Assembly: GCF_023101765.2 (NCBI RefSeq)
Contig: NC_064220.1
Coordinates: 1,178,001 to 1,242,000, forward strand
Length of the DNA stretch: 64,000 bases
Reading direction: 5' to 3'
Source: Spodoptera frugiperda
Lineage: Eukaryota; Arthropoda; Insecta; Lepidoptera; Noctuidae
Of the stretch, positions 1 through 11,935 are shown one piece after another (the first letter of the stretch is position 1; the number at the start of each line of letters is the position of its first letter). The position numbers and the translations under genes were made by a program. The notes under the pieces are model-generated. The model saw only the letters and a program-made list of their open reading frames with translations. It was not told the origin of the DNA and made no database searches.

Positions 1-173
1 AATCAATTAATATGCGATCAGATAAAATCGTATCGCTTATTATTTTTTTATTTATTCAATAAATCACAAAGCAATGTCTCACTTCATTAAGTGCATAGCG
101 AATCTTGTTTCCTAAGAGTACTTGGTACTTAAATCTCTTGGCTTTCTCTCATCTAAGTTAAGTTCAGACAATC

Positions 174-328
174 CAGAACTGCGGACTACCTAGCGGGTTT
201 ACCGGGGCTCCGGCTCAAAAAGCAGCAGTAGGAACGGGGTGGTTTTTAGTCAGTAAGAGTCTGACACTTCTTCTCGCCTCGCCTAAGGCGAGAAGACATA
301 GGATGATTTTACCCTAAAAAAAAGTTGA
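174..328 (+). mobile_element. R1-clade LINE tail copy
   Basis: Starts at ACTGCGGACTACCTAGCGGG and matches the last ~150 bases of the LINE at 37086-37992, including GGTGGTTTTTAGTCAGTAAG, ending in an A run. Confidence 0.85.
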
Positions 329-1961
329 GTTCAGACTCTCAAGCAGATTAGGCTGTATCAGTATTTTACACGGCCTGCCATAAACCCTCAAAAAACAACA
401 CAAACAAAAGCACATAAGTACCAACGTGTAAAATATTCCCATCGCTCCACAGTTGAATGAACTATGAAGCAATAGGTAGATGAAAAACAGTAATCGTTGG
501 ATTATCACGAAGAGATCAGTCCAATAACCACACGGTACCGTTACAATCGTGTCACGCGCAGCTCTGGTACGAAATAAAAGATTACCAACAGCTATGGTAC
601 TTAGGTACCTATGTATTAAAGAATACGGGTAACTACAAATGGTTATGAATTACATCAACTAATGTTTGCCACGCTTTCACACATAAACAGCTCAACATAT
701 TTCGATGAAATTAGACACAAAGAGACGCTGTAGATGTTAATAATTTAAGGCGTGGAACGCTCGTCTAGAAATTACGTTATGTTTATAAACTGGTTACAAC
801 ATTGCATCGTGATTGAGTCAGTGTTATTTAATGCTGAGATCAAAGTAGGTACAACTAACGTGTATAATATATAGTATCTAGCTGCTAGATTCTAGCTAGT
901 GTTTGCATTCTTAGTACCTATACATATAAACTAGGTAGCTGTGAATACAATTTCATGCCAGTACAACTTAAATACCTAGGTACGTACGTAATTTGGATAC
1001 TGGACTCTATTTTCTGGTGACTAAATGACTAAATTAGTTTTATGACTAGATGCAGCGCTAGCATTTATTGCTGTCTTTTTCCGTTGCGATGACAACATTC
1101 TTTAGAAGTGCTAACACGACGTACGACGTACAAATAACTAGTTCCTATAGAGCAGAGTAACATTAGTCACAATAGAAGTAAGAAGTAACTAATGAGATAC
1201 CTGATACTATGTTTTCATTTCAGAATACGTCCACTACTTCACTACTTATTTGAGGGTTTGCAGTAGTCCCCAAACGATCTCACTAGGAGGATAAAGGATA
1301 CGAAAACCACGCGAAGTGGAAAGAAAAAACTGCGTTTAAAAAACCGACTTCAAAAAAAGCCGGAAAGCGGACCCCTGGCGCCGCAAGAAAGCAATCGGGG
1401 TAACGCTAAGATAATAATGATGATGCGTAGTAGATGAGTAGAAAATTTAGGATACTGTTGCACCTCGATGATTGGAAGTAGTTCTAAGACCCAGTCTTTC
1501 ACCTGTTTCCTTTACTTCTAGTTAAGAGTTACCTACTTCAGATTATACGGAACAGTCTATTTAACAAGCAAGCACCATAAACAAACCGTTTGATTCTTAA
1601 CTGTACAGCTCGTTACAATGTAACACTAATTGCTGGAACGGGAACGAACCCAAGACGGAAACTCTCTCGAACGAAGCTACATTTTATGGCGATACAGCCT
1701 ATCAACTGAATCTTAATGAAAATCAACTAACATGTTAAGATGACAAGAAAGTACTATGGAGTTTCTTGCTTGTTCTTCATTTCATCCTATACTCTGTAAC
1801 GAGCAACTATTCCCTATTTAATCACTAGTAGTCGTAGCGTAGATGTATCTAGTCTCTCTATATGTCTTATTATAATGTTAACTTTCGAAAAGTGCTTGTA
1901 AATGTTTTCATTAAAATCAATCTAAAACTGGTAGAACTAGAAAAGGTTTGCGTTTTTTTTT
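329..1961. other. AT-rich stretch, no gene or named repeat recognised
   Basis: Short open frames only, with no splice-supported coding. An ACCGACTTCAAAAA motif at about 1342 is a fragment of a dispersed repeat. Confidence 0.5.
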
Positions 1962-2120
1962 AATGGGGGCCTCATCAATCATCTATTATTTAATTACTTA
2001 TCCCGCCTTGGATGAGGCAAGAGGGAGTGTCAGAATCTTACTGACTAAAAACCACCCCGTTCCTTCTCCTGCTTTGAGCCGGAGCTCCGGTAACCTGTTA
2101 CGTTGTCCGCAGCTCCGGAT
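1962..2120 (-). mobile_element. R1-clade LINE tail copy
   Basis: Inverse orientation copy with CTTACTGACTAAAAACCACC and CCGGAGCTCCGGTAACC; the distal tail near 1965-2000 is diverged. Confidence 0.8.
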
Positions 2121-3816
2121 ACTCTTGTATGGATTCCACTAATCCAATCTCGCCTTTATGTTTCTCTCTCTACAAAGAGTGAAATAACATACATACATAG
2201 TAATTATAAATCAAGTAAAACAGAAAATCATATTAATTGCAAACCTACATTTTATTCCACGTGTAATCTCAGTCGTACGATGCTTGATATAAAATATGCA
2301 TGAGATAGTTAATTATAGCAGAGTAAATGAATGATTCAAAACCTACAGACTAAGCTAATGACTAAATACAAGCGTGTTTATTCTGTTTATATGTATGCAA
2401 TGAAACACGAAGCTGTAGCCTCGTTAAGTAAAATGAAAGGTAAGGAATAAAATCTCATTAGTTGATTAACTGACTAATAGATTTTCTATCAGTTTTATTC
2501 AAAACAGAATACCTCACTAGTACATACATACATAACCTCAAGCCCGCCTCCCATGGTGGTAGGCAGAAACAATGGAACGCCAATTGCTACGAATCTTATA
2601 TTATTATCCCTCTTTCGCTTCTCAATAGTAGCAGAGATTTATTTTGATGTGAGTATTTGCAATAGTTTCCACATACACCACATAGTTAATGCTTTAGAAA
2701 ATGACAAAAATAAATCCAAAAAAGCAGTAAATTACGGTACAAATGTCTATAGGTATAATTTCGTGCAGTCATATGTAAAATGTAACGCATTGCGCTAACG
2801 GTATAGAGATCGGAGTATAATTACGTAACGGAATACGAAACTCCTACGTTTCCAATGAGTCATGCTTCCAATTTAACGGAACTGTCCATTTTAAGTTTTG
2901 CTTAAAAAACAACACAAAGGAATACCCACTTCACACGCCGAAAAGGTTATGGATTAAGTTGGCTTTCGATTTCTAACTAGTTAAATGAAAATTGTTTTGT
3001 GCTAGACCTACATAGTTAGTATAGTTCCATACTAGGATTCACGATCCATTTTCTTCTTCTTTTTTGTCCAAATTCAGAATAGACAAACCCTTTCACAAGT
3101 TTTAGCTGCTAAATATCTTGTACTAGTCAAGTCAGATGTTGATTGGCAGACTAACAATTAGATACCCATATCAATTTTCACTAACACTAGAAAAGGGTTG
3201 GAGAAAGCAAAAAATACCTAGTAGACAATGTAACTATAGTAGTACCCTTTAAGCAAAACTAAATTTACCAAAAAAACTCGGTTTCTCTTCACCTTTTTCT
3301 AAATTAGAGCTGACCTCGGCAGGCAGATCTTTATGTATCCGTAACAGAAAGTAACTAGGTAGGCTTAGATTAAAACTATTCACATTTTATGTAGTGTGTA
3401 GGTAATCAACTTTTTTCTTTCTTCCCCTCCATAGTCCACGAAGATGGTTCGTGATTGGCCGACGTTAATCAAAAATAAACGTTACATTGTGAAACACCGA
3501 AACCAATTTGATAATTGTGGCAGAACATTAACCTAGTGGCGATCGGGCACCATAACGTTGCGGAAAGTAGAATAAAGTGGATCAAGGGGTTTTAGCAATG
3601 GTTGTCGTGACGAAACACTCGTGGAGTACAGTTAAGTTAAGTATTGTTCGGAGCCACGGAGCGAGACAGCTCATCTACACGTCACAGAGTCACAGTAGAT
3701 CATTAACCCCTTGGATTTTGAGGTGAATAAGTACGCTGACATGGTGACCAAGCCAACGGCATCAAATTGGGACGCCTTGTTCTATGTTTTGGAATTCATT
3801 AAAGCCTAATACGCAT
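2121..3816. other. AT-rich intergenic stretch
   Basis: Nothing coding is supported. 2525-2595 (GCCCGCCTCCCATGGTGGTAGGC) resembles the tail of the second SINE family. 3420-3780 is somewhat more GC-rich but shows no frame. Confidence 0.4.
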
Positions 3817-3965
3817 TTAATTATTATGTTATCGGCTTACTCACGTAGTGTTTTGACGAGGAACTCGACTAGTTTCAAGCCATGCTAGAGGCTCATATTC
3901 ATGAGTAGCATTACGCGACATTGTCGCACTGCTACTGATGAGTAAGCCGATAACATAATAATTAA
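3817..3965. mobile_element. Palindromic MITE with 27-bp perfect inverted ends
   Basis: 3817-3843 (beginning TTAATTATTATG) is the exact reverse complement of 3939-3965. The interior holds the family segment GTTTCAAGCCATGCTAGAGGC and a small hairpin GCGACATTGTCGC. Related copies are at 42250-42345 and 47868-47955. Confidence 0.8.
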
Positions 3966-4106
3966 TTTAGTATGTCTCACGAAAGTTACAATAAAATAAT
4001 ACGCGTTTTTAAATTAGCTTACCCAATTGTGTGTTGTTCACTTCGAGATCTGATTGTTAGGTCACGTAGAAAAAGTTTAGGCTAGAGTTAGAGATAGTTT
4101 TCGAGA

Positions 4107-4270
4107 GCTGCGGAAAACGTAACAGATAACTGGCGCTCCAGCTAAAAGCAGAAAAAGGAACAAGGTGGTTTTTAGCCACTAACAGTCTGACAGTACTGGC
4201 AGACAAAATCACCAATGGCTTTTGCTGGACCCAAGGCAGTAGAAGTCATCGGTTTGCATCCTCAAAAAAA
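4107..4270 (+). mobile_element. Degraded R1-clade LINE tail copy
   Basis: GAGCTGCGGA, GGTGGTTTTTAGCCACTAA and AGAAGTCATCGG are recognisable in order; many substitutions suggest an old insertion. Confidence 0.65.
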
Positions 4271-6369
4271 GCTAGAGATAGTTCAGTGCAAATAATTCCC
4301 GATTGTTTTATTAATCTTTCCTAAAAGAAGAGTCCTATGTCGTTTTAAAGCGAAATATCCATAAAAACGAGTAAGTTTTTAGTTTTCTCTAAGTAATACA
4401 GAGAAAAACGGTTAAATCCGGTGCGACTAAAGAATTCTGCTTGAACTAATAGAGTTCAACTAGGCGTGTGGGTGAATGTGTAGCAATTATGAAATTTTAT
4501 CGCAGCGTTTATTCGTAATTAGGTGCAATAATTTTCAATATAAAGTACCCAACTACGTTTATATTTCAGCAACGCTTAAATTACACTTAACTAATGGTAG
4601 GACATCGAAAGGAGCGTGCGTGGAAAACTCCAAAGTTATCTCTCTCCTAATTGCAAAAAAGCTCATTAAAACAATTAAGCCAAATTATGATTTCCTTTTT
4701 CCTTAGTTAGTTAAGATTGATCACTTGGGAGTTTTAGGAGATATTACTCTTTAATTATACCTAGGGACGCTTTGTTATCATTTTATTTATGCTTATTTGA
4801 ATAAGTGTTAGAAACCGTTTATTTTTCTTGAGGAAGAATTAAACTGTCTCTCAGTTCTCTTAAATTCTAATGGACAGGTATTACCAACACAATTTGAAGA
4901 TTGGGGGACAAAGAGTAACTAATCCAAAGACCCAATTAAGAGATTTCTCCACAGATTTACTTAAGAATAGCTACTATTACTAACCATTTTAGTATTAAGC
5001 GTTACTAAAGCTTAACCGCGTCCATTTCACTGCTGGAAAATGGTAGACAAAAGGCATTGTTCGGTGATAGTCATAGCAGAATTGGAAAAAAGGGGGTAAA
5101 ACATAAGCCTCTCCCTAAAACAAAACGTGGTGAAGAGCTCTGCGACCAGCAGTTGTCCGTTGTTTTGATATTGTACTGAATTGTGAGGCTTAAAGGAAAA
5201 CTGAAGTACCTAGCTAACAAAGTTACATTTTACTACATATTGTAGTAGTAGGTATTACAATTTACACGTAGGTACATTCCCTTTACGTATAGAATAATTA
5301 ATAACTTCTATGGTATGTTGTATTTTGTGGTAACTAGTGAATCAAGCAAAAGATCGTGCAAATCACCTGATTATAAGCAATCAGCGTATTACGATTTTGC
5401 CTTAGGAAATTACCTAATACCTAACTAGTCAACCAAAATTTTAGGAAATGTCTGAGAATTATCCACATTTTGTCCCTTTGTAATCAGTTTTGCTGGTTTT
5501 CTAGGCCACATTCTGTGATAGTATTTCTTTGAAAGGAATTTTCAATGTAACAAAAGTAGGTACGTAGTGGAATAAATTATTCGTCGGACAATATCGCTGT
5601 TGGTTCACGCAAACGCCATTGTATCTCTCATTTTCTTCTTTTTCCGCATTCCTTTGTTTCGGTAATGAAAAGTATTCCTATTCAGATAAATGAACGTTTC
5701 GAAATCGAGACTACTTTGCTATTAAATTTTAATTCCTATTTGTTAATTACTAGAGCACGTTTTTGCATATGCGGTAATTATTTTTAGCCTAACAATCACT
5801 AATAAAACAAGAAGTTGGCATTAGTCTTTTTTGTTAAATCGCAAAGAAACTTGCAGTTTATATTTTTGTATCTGAAGTCTTCATTTTAATCGTCAAATAA
5901 GCTATTAAATAGTTATAAAATCCACAATTAATGTCACAAAAAGCGGCTACACAATACAAATGCACAACGATAGGGAAATTCAAATTATTGATTCATTAAA
6001 AAACACGCTTGCATAATTCATACAGGAGAAAGTAGTTCCGTTCGCAGTTCGCACCGTGTGTTTTGTTAATGATCACATGTTTTCTAATATAAACATTTGC
6101 ATACGTGATCAATAACAATACCGGTATGACCACAACAGTTGACTATAATAGTAAAATTATTATCACACGACGTATTGTATTACGAAATCGTTGGGATCTT
6201 GCGTACAACCCATTTTAATGAGGTGCATGAAGCCATTTTTTGGACTAACAAGACTTTTATTTAAGAATAATTATTACTAATAGAACTTCAAGAACTGTTA
6301 CCGTTTACTATAACTACAAATAATGTGGTTTAACTAAGTACAACAACCTATCACTATATTTAAGTGTGG
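4271..6369. other. AT-rich stretch, nothing recognised
   Basis: No open frame longer than 76 codons, no clear repeat ends, no RNA gene. Confidence 0.45.
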
Positions 6370-6618
6370 TAGAGCAATGCTTCGCCAGGAATGGGCTGAC
6401 TCGACCGGAGTGATGACCACGGTCTTACAGAAAACCGATGTGAAACAACGCTTGTGTTGTGTTTCGTTGTGTAAGTGAGGTTACCGGAGGCCCAATTAAC
6501 CCCTTTCCCAATCTTCCGAAAATGCCGGTAACGTAGTTATTTTGTAATGCCTCTGGTGTTTCGGGAGGTTTCCTCAGGTTCTGGTGATCCGTCTGCTCGT
6601 CTACCGGCTTTAACCATA
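6370..6618 (+). mobile_element. Foldback-type repeat (GTGAAACAACGCTTG family)
   Basis: CCGATGTGAAACAACGCTTG, GTGAGGTTACCGGAGGCCCA, TGTAATGCCTCTGGTGTTTC and GTGATCCGTCTGCTCGTCTA occur in the order seen in other copies. The minus-strand open frame across it is not a gene. Confidence 0.65.
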
Positions 6619-8914
6619 ACAAAATATATCTATCATTTAAATTGACTTAGATCAACTGTAACATGATCACCACAACAATAAACAATCTTCTTGAAACATT
6701 GAAACAAACAACTAAAGTTCACAAACCTACCATAAGCGTAGAACAAAGGGACTCTTATTATTCACTACGTTAAATCAAGAAATATCTTCGTACAAATAAA
6801 AGATTACGAACCGACGCTGACTGACAAAAGCTTGATTAAAGGCATCAAAAGCGTGACGCTCTCTTGCATTCTATTTAGATGCTACTCCCATAGATAAACA
6901 AAGTATTTCTGAGTAACTTCAATAACTTGATCCCTTGTTATACAAAAGAGGTTAATTTAAAGTGCGGGGAATAATGGAAGAGACGGGGAAGCGCATGCCA
7001 TCACCGTGTATCTAAATTTGGTTTTTAAACGACACCATTGTTCCTTTTTTGATCGACTCAAAAAAAGAGGTTATCAATTTAACCCTTGTAATGCTGCTAT
7101 GGTCTATCGGAATTTCTTAAGTTACAATATCATTTATTAATGTTTTTTTCATATCAACAGTGGTTAGTTGTAAAATGTTCATCACATTTCCAATAGTTTT
7201 AGTCCAGTAGCTTTTTCATTAAGATATTTTCGTCTCACCGACCATTAGTTTTACCCTTTAGAGAGAAGTTTATGATAAAAGCTTAGTAAATACTCGTAAT
7301 AATAACTATTCCACCGAATACCAGATTTGGCACAAATCTAATGGACTGGTAAATAGTTAAATACACAATCAAATACCTACAGAAATGTATGTTGTGCTAG
7401 TCAGGCTAATTCAACGGTACACTAACTTCGTTCTGTAGCTAGTTTAATCGCAAATATTTGAACAAGAATGTGGAGTAGGTAAGTGGTATCATGTTCAGCG
7501 ATAATTGCCATTGCGAACTTAAATACAAGTTATTTTAATACTTTGCTATTATGAAACAGAGCTTCATTTGCTTTGGCCTAGTTGGGCTTACGTGAATTTC
7601 ATGAATTAGTTACTATTTATAGCTGCTATAAAGTATGAAAGTAGAAGCAAAACAGAGCAGAATTTTAACTCGTAAAAGTAAGTAGACAAAAAACCGTTCA
7701 ACGCAGAGACCGTAAATAAAATTGCACGCAGATTGTCGGGGACCCAAATTGCATAATATTCGGATGGCCGTCAGTTAAGCCAGTCACCGCACAGACTAGA
7801 TAGAGCTGTGCTTCTGACACACAAAAGAAAAAAAAAAACATTTCCCACAAATGGCGGCGGATTTGGAAATTTATGTTCGTATAATCTGTAGTTACGTTTC
7901 ACTTCGCTTTCATACCCGCAAATGTGGTCCCGTTGGCTTATTGTATATAAAAGGACCACCGCATTGAGGTCCTTTAAGGTCTGATTTAGTGGGACGACTT
8001 TTGTCGCATTGACCTACTTTTTGAAGAGACATCGCGACACTTTTGACCGTGGTCTGAGCATCGCCTGAATCAATCTGGGATTCGTCAAGTCACGTCTGAA
8101 ATAACGACTGCAGTAAAATACACGATTCATTGCAAATTTCAGAACGCGTTGCAGTAAATTTTGATCTTTATGATGGTTAGGAATAAGAATTAGTTTTTAA
8201 TGTTTAGTGTATATTTTAAGCTTGGTAGTGCCGTTTCGTGAAGGTGGTTGCGGGCCGTAGGCGGGATGTTCAGCAGTGCGTTCATACGGAAGACTTGTCG
8301 GTGTCACTTTAGTTTATTATTGTTCATACAGCCTGTCCAACCTCCATAGACTGTCATTGTTTGTGTCAGCTTTCCTGCTGTAATAACAACTTAATTCATC
8401 GCCATGCGTGGGTGGAAAGCTTTCATCAAATTAGAAAACATATTATTTACAAAAGAAAAGAACATTCATCAAACGATAATATTCATTAAGTTTATTATTT
8501 TTATATTACAATACGAAATACGAAATTATTATTTTCGGATCAATACTAGAACACAGCCCTACCTTGTACTAATTTATTCTGTAGTCCTACTTACTATAAA
8601 TAGCTAACATTTAGATCATAAAATTGGGTGTGGACTTTTAGTTCTTATGATTAAATAGGTATAGGTACTATAAAATAGATCTAATAAAATATTGTGACTA
8701 ATTCTCCTCTTACAAATGATTAGGTACCTATTTGTAAAAAGGTATTATGTTATGAGTATGAGCAATAAACCTTTGCTACAACACAAAAAAAGATACAAAA
8801 ATACCTACCTAACTATAAACATAAAAAATGTAAGTCCAGTAGAGGACATAGGTAGGTTATTCTTTTGTCAAAGTTATTTAGGTAGTTAGGTACTGTTAAA
8901 TTAAGATTATACTA
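6619..8914. other. AT-rich stretch with weak promoter-like signals
   Basis: Contains TATATAAAAG at 7944-7953 and a GC-richer segment at 8220-8300 on the plus side of the candidate terminal exon at 9966, but no exon can be defined. Confidence 0.35.
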
Positions 8915-9035
8915 ATATTATAAATGTGAATGTTTGTGAGTTTGTTTGTTGCACTTCAAAATGGCTAAAAGGTTCCGGATGAAATTTGGAACAGGGCTAG
9001 GTTGTAGTCTGGAATAACACATGGGATACTTTTTA
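8915..9035 (+). mobile_element. Common moth repeat fragment
   Basis: ACTAATATTATAAATGTGAAT, TTGTGAGTTTGTTTG and GGATGAAATTTGG, related to the inverse copy at 25655-25850. Confidence 0.5.
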
Positions 9036-9965
9036 TCTGCAGATTTGTATGCATCTACAACAGAAAATTGAAGGAAGTTTAAAGCAAATATGTCTAGGTA
9101 TAACTTTTAGAAATAAAATAAAGTGTTGTATGTTCATGTTTGAACTGCATGTATGTATCTTTGTGCGCGGTTATCTTGCATTTGTCCAAACCAAGTTTGA
9201 TGCCGGTTTTAGCATATTTATTTTTGACTTAGAATGTTTTAGGGACATTACCTGACTTATTAAAAATGGAAATGGCAAAGAACATTGAAAGCGGTTCCCT
9301 TGAAAAAAAAAATACTGGGTTTTACTAAAAAAATGGAAGTGTTGTATTGTTTAATAAAATAATTATTATAGTTAAGACATTTTTATATTAGATAGGTAAC
9401 TACTTAAATGTGGACTTTATAAAATAGGACTTCAGACAGAAGACATAATGGAGAGTTGTACTATGTAGAGAAACACAATAAAACTATTGTTTTACAAGTT
9501 GATAAAACAATAACTATAAAAGTATAAAGTATAGTATTTCTTCAATGTTTTCTTTTTGTTCTTGAATAAATAATGGGAGGTAGACAAAGTAGTTAAAATG
9601 AAAAGTCTACATTTTGTTGACTTATTAAAAGGTACCTATTTGTAGTAAAGTGCAAAGAGTGGCAATAAACTAATATTCATAAAATTAAACATTGGTGAAT
9701 TTAAAGCATTGGTATGTTTTAAGCAATTTTATAATGCAATAAGACTTTATTTTTAAGGGAACCATCTTCAATTTTCTTTACCACCTCTGTTTTTTTTATT
9801 TCAGGTAAGTAACTAAATTGGTTAGGTGTCAGTAAATTGGGAAAATTTAAGTCATATTTATGAACTTGATGTTTAATTTTTATTTCTTTTTTATAATAGT
9901 TAGGGGTGGTGTTGTGGTGTGTAATGTTTTGATTTTACATCTGAAATGTCATTTTTTTTTTACAG

Positions 9966-10055
9966 AGGATCCTAATTTTATTACCAGATAGAGAAAGATT
10001 AACTGATGAACTCACTGCTGACCACCAACAAGACACAACATTGAGTTTGAAATAA
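9966..10055 (+). CDS. Candidate terminal exon of an unidentified small gene
   Basis: A long T tract ending in TTTACAG (9965) precedes an open frame of 29 codons, beginning RILILLPDRERL and ending TTLSLK, then TAA at 10053-10055. AATAAA (10051-10056) overlaps the stop, and a second AATAAA lies at 10139-10144. The charged composition is unlike the surrounding AT-rich frames. No convincing upstream exon was found between 7900 and 9790, and the peptide is not recognised. It may be a real last exon, a non-coding RNA end, or chance. Confidence 0.22.
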   Translation, partial: RILILLPDRERLTDELTADHQQDTTLSLK

Positions 10056-10591
10056 ATATTTTTATTCAACTTATGCATGGCTTTGCTTATCTTCTAGATA
10101 CTCACAATTTATTTATTTATTATTGTCTTAAATGTCTTAATAAAATTTTAACATTAATGTTTCTAGAATTTTATTATTTTATTGAATTAGGTACCTACAA
10201 ATAATATTTTAGCTGGTGGGTAGACTACATTAAAATAGATACTAACTTCATAATTTTCAGGATAGAATCCGGTATTGTTGTTAATTAATTTCCTAATTAA
10301 ATTCTTATAGGAGAATAAATAAGATCCATTATCAAATGCCAGTAAAGTAGGTCAATTTCTTAAAATATTTCTCGTCAAAATATTATTGAAACCTAAATAA
10401 AGCGATACTGTTCAGAAATTGAAAATAGCTGCAAACATAACCAGCACCTGCAGTCTAGAGTATTTTATGAATTGGTCATGTAATCGTTGTAAACGCTCGT
10501 CACATTCAAGAGAAAGGAGCGAGTTTAGAAACAAAAAAATATGACCTTTACGGCCGAAAATGCTCGGAAACGTAGCCAACTCACAACATAC

Positions 10592-10621
10592 CTTATCTCC
10601 TGGTATGTTTTTCGACGACAT
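10592..10621 (-). CDS. Candidate first coding exon of a divergent, unidentified gene
   Basis: On the minus strand ACACC precedes ATG at 10621, which reads MSSKNIPGDK and then meets GTATGT, a good donor, directly after the AAG codon at 10592. The 240 bases upstream on this strand (10622-10860) are less AT-rich than their surroundings and hold an initiator-like TCAGT near 10760. A transcript here would run away from CPSF6, with about 1 kb between the two starts. I could not find a second exon in 1-10590, so the gene is either longer than the window or not real. A short leader ending in GDK occurs at the start of several PWWP-domain proteins, but that is not enough to name it. Confidence 0.25.
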
Positions 10622-10862
10622 GGTGTGTCACCTTTCTGTTCTGTGTTCTGACGTCGTCTTGGGGACGATTTATCCAGAGGAAGGATCTCACAGTACCCGT
10701 GAGAGCCCAGCATACGACACAAAACACTCCACTTTACCAATCACTTGGCCATTATCACTGATCGAAAGATGCATTAAAGCCACAAACATAATAATCGACC
10801 CATCGTTTGGAGTCGTAATCAGCACGATTTCCCATTGATATTCATCGACACAGATAATTTTT

Positions 10863-11759
10863 CACAACACTATACACAAACACAGCGACTGACAGAAGCT
10901 AACTTGATTGAGTTGAGCTTGACGGAAAATGGCGAGGGATGGATAACGTCCCTCCCGTCCCACCTCTCGCCCCGCGCATGCCATCTATGTCACAATAAGT
11001 TCCAATAATTTTTCTAGAGGGCACCGCTATACAATAACAAACAATGTCCTTGAACAACTTAAATATTTTTATCAACAGATGGCGCAGCATTTAAAATATA
11101 TTTTGTCATGAAAAATGTAGATTTAACGTTGCTGTGGATTATTTATTACACATGTTTAATAAAAACAAAATTATTTACACACTTATGCTTCGATGTATTA
11201 GTGTAAATTACAATGTATCGAGTAGATAAATCTGATCAATTTGTGACTTCTTTCTGAAAGTAGCAAGCAGTGCCATCTATTTTACAAAAAGAAAAGGTAG
11301 TTGGTGAAATTCTAACCAAAGACAAAACAATGTGGTACTAGATCGACTATAAAAGTATCAAAATCGAATTTTATTATTGAATTCTTTTAAAATTCATTTT
11401 TGCTGCTTTTAACTACGACTAAATTATCAGTAGGTATCACAGAGAAATGTAAACCCAAACAAAGAATTCAGGAACAATACAAAAAGTGTGTACACCATCA
11501 CTACACAGTCTAGTTATATTATTATTTCGAACCTTACATACACATACGTAATAATAGCCAGCTTCTATCACATTTTATTTCTATATTTATTATTCCTAGA
11601 GAAAATATAAGTAAATTGTAAAGGTTTTATATCCATAATTACCCATTAACAATTAACATTAGTGAATTCAGTGACGATGCTTAGTATGTCTAGTATCCTT
11701 CAGAATTTATTATTTATTTTACGTAGTTACAATCGCATTTATTATTTGTAATTTACACA
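10863..11759. other. Intergenic stretch between the divergent candidate exon and CPSF6
   Basis: Contains a GC-richer patch at 10920-10990 that may be promoter-proximal for either side, then AT-rich DNA without coding signal or recognised repeats. Confidence 0.4.
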
Positions 11760-11935
11760 TTTCTCTACCTTGACATAGAGTGCATTTTCAGATGGGAAAA
11801 AACTGTTTGTAAATACCTGCAACACTAGCTTCCGTTTTGAACCATAGAGTTTGTATAGGCATAGATGCCAGCGAGTCTGGCTCGCGCAGACGCGCCAGAG
11901 GTTTGGAGTGTATTTTGTTCTTCATATTTCGCAAA
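11760..11935 (+). promoter_or_regulatory. CPSF6: Probable 5' UTR / core promoter region of CPSF6
   Basis: The stretch just before the CPSF6 ATG becomes more GC-rich (11870-11905) than the AT-rich DNA further left, and includes a small inverted motif around 11868-11900 (GCGAGTCTGGCTCGC). No TATA box at a convincing spacing and no upstream in-frame ATG are seen. The frame is open from about 11837, but that codon is TTG, so translation from MADGG is preferred. The exact transcription start is not visible. Confidence 0.35.

Noticed and set aside
7944..7953. TATATAAAAG as a core promoter
   Set aside because: No initiator at the expected 30-base spacing and no definable first exon; AT-rich chance is likely.
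10560..10838. 92-codon plus-strand frame
   Set aside because: No domain, and it overlaps the better-supported minus-strand exon signals; could be chance in a GC-richer patch.
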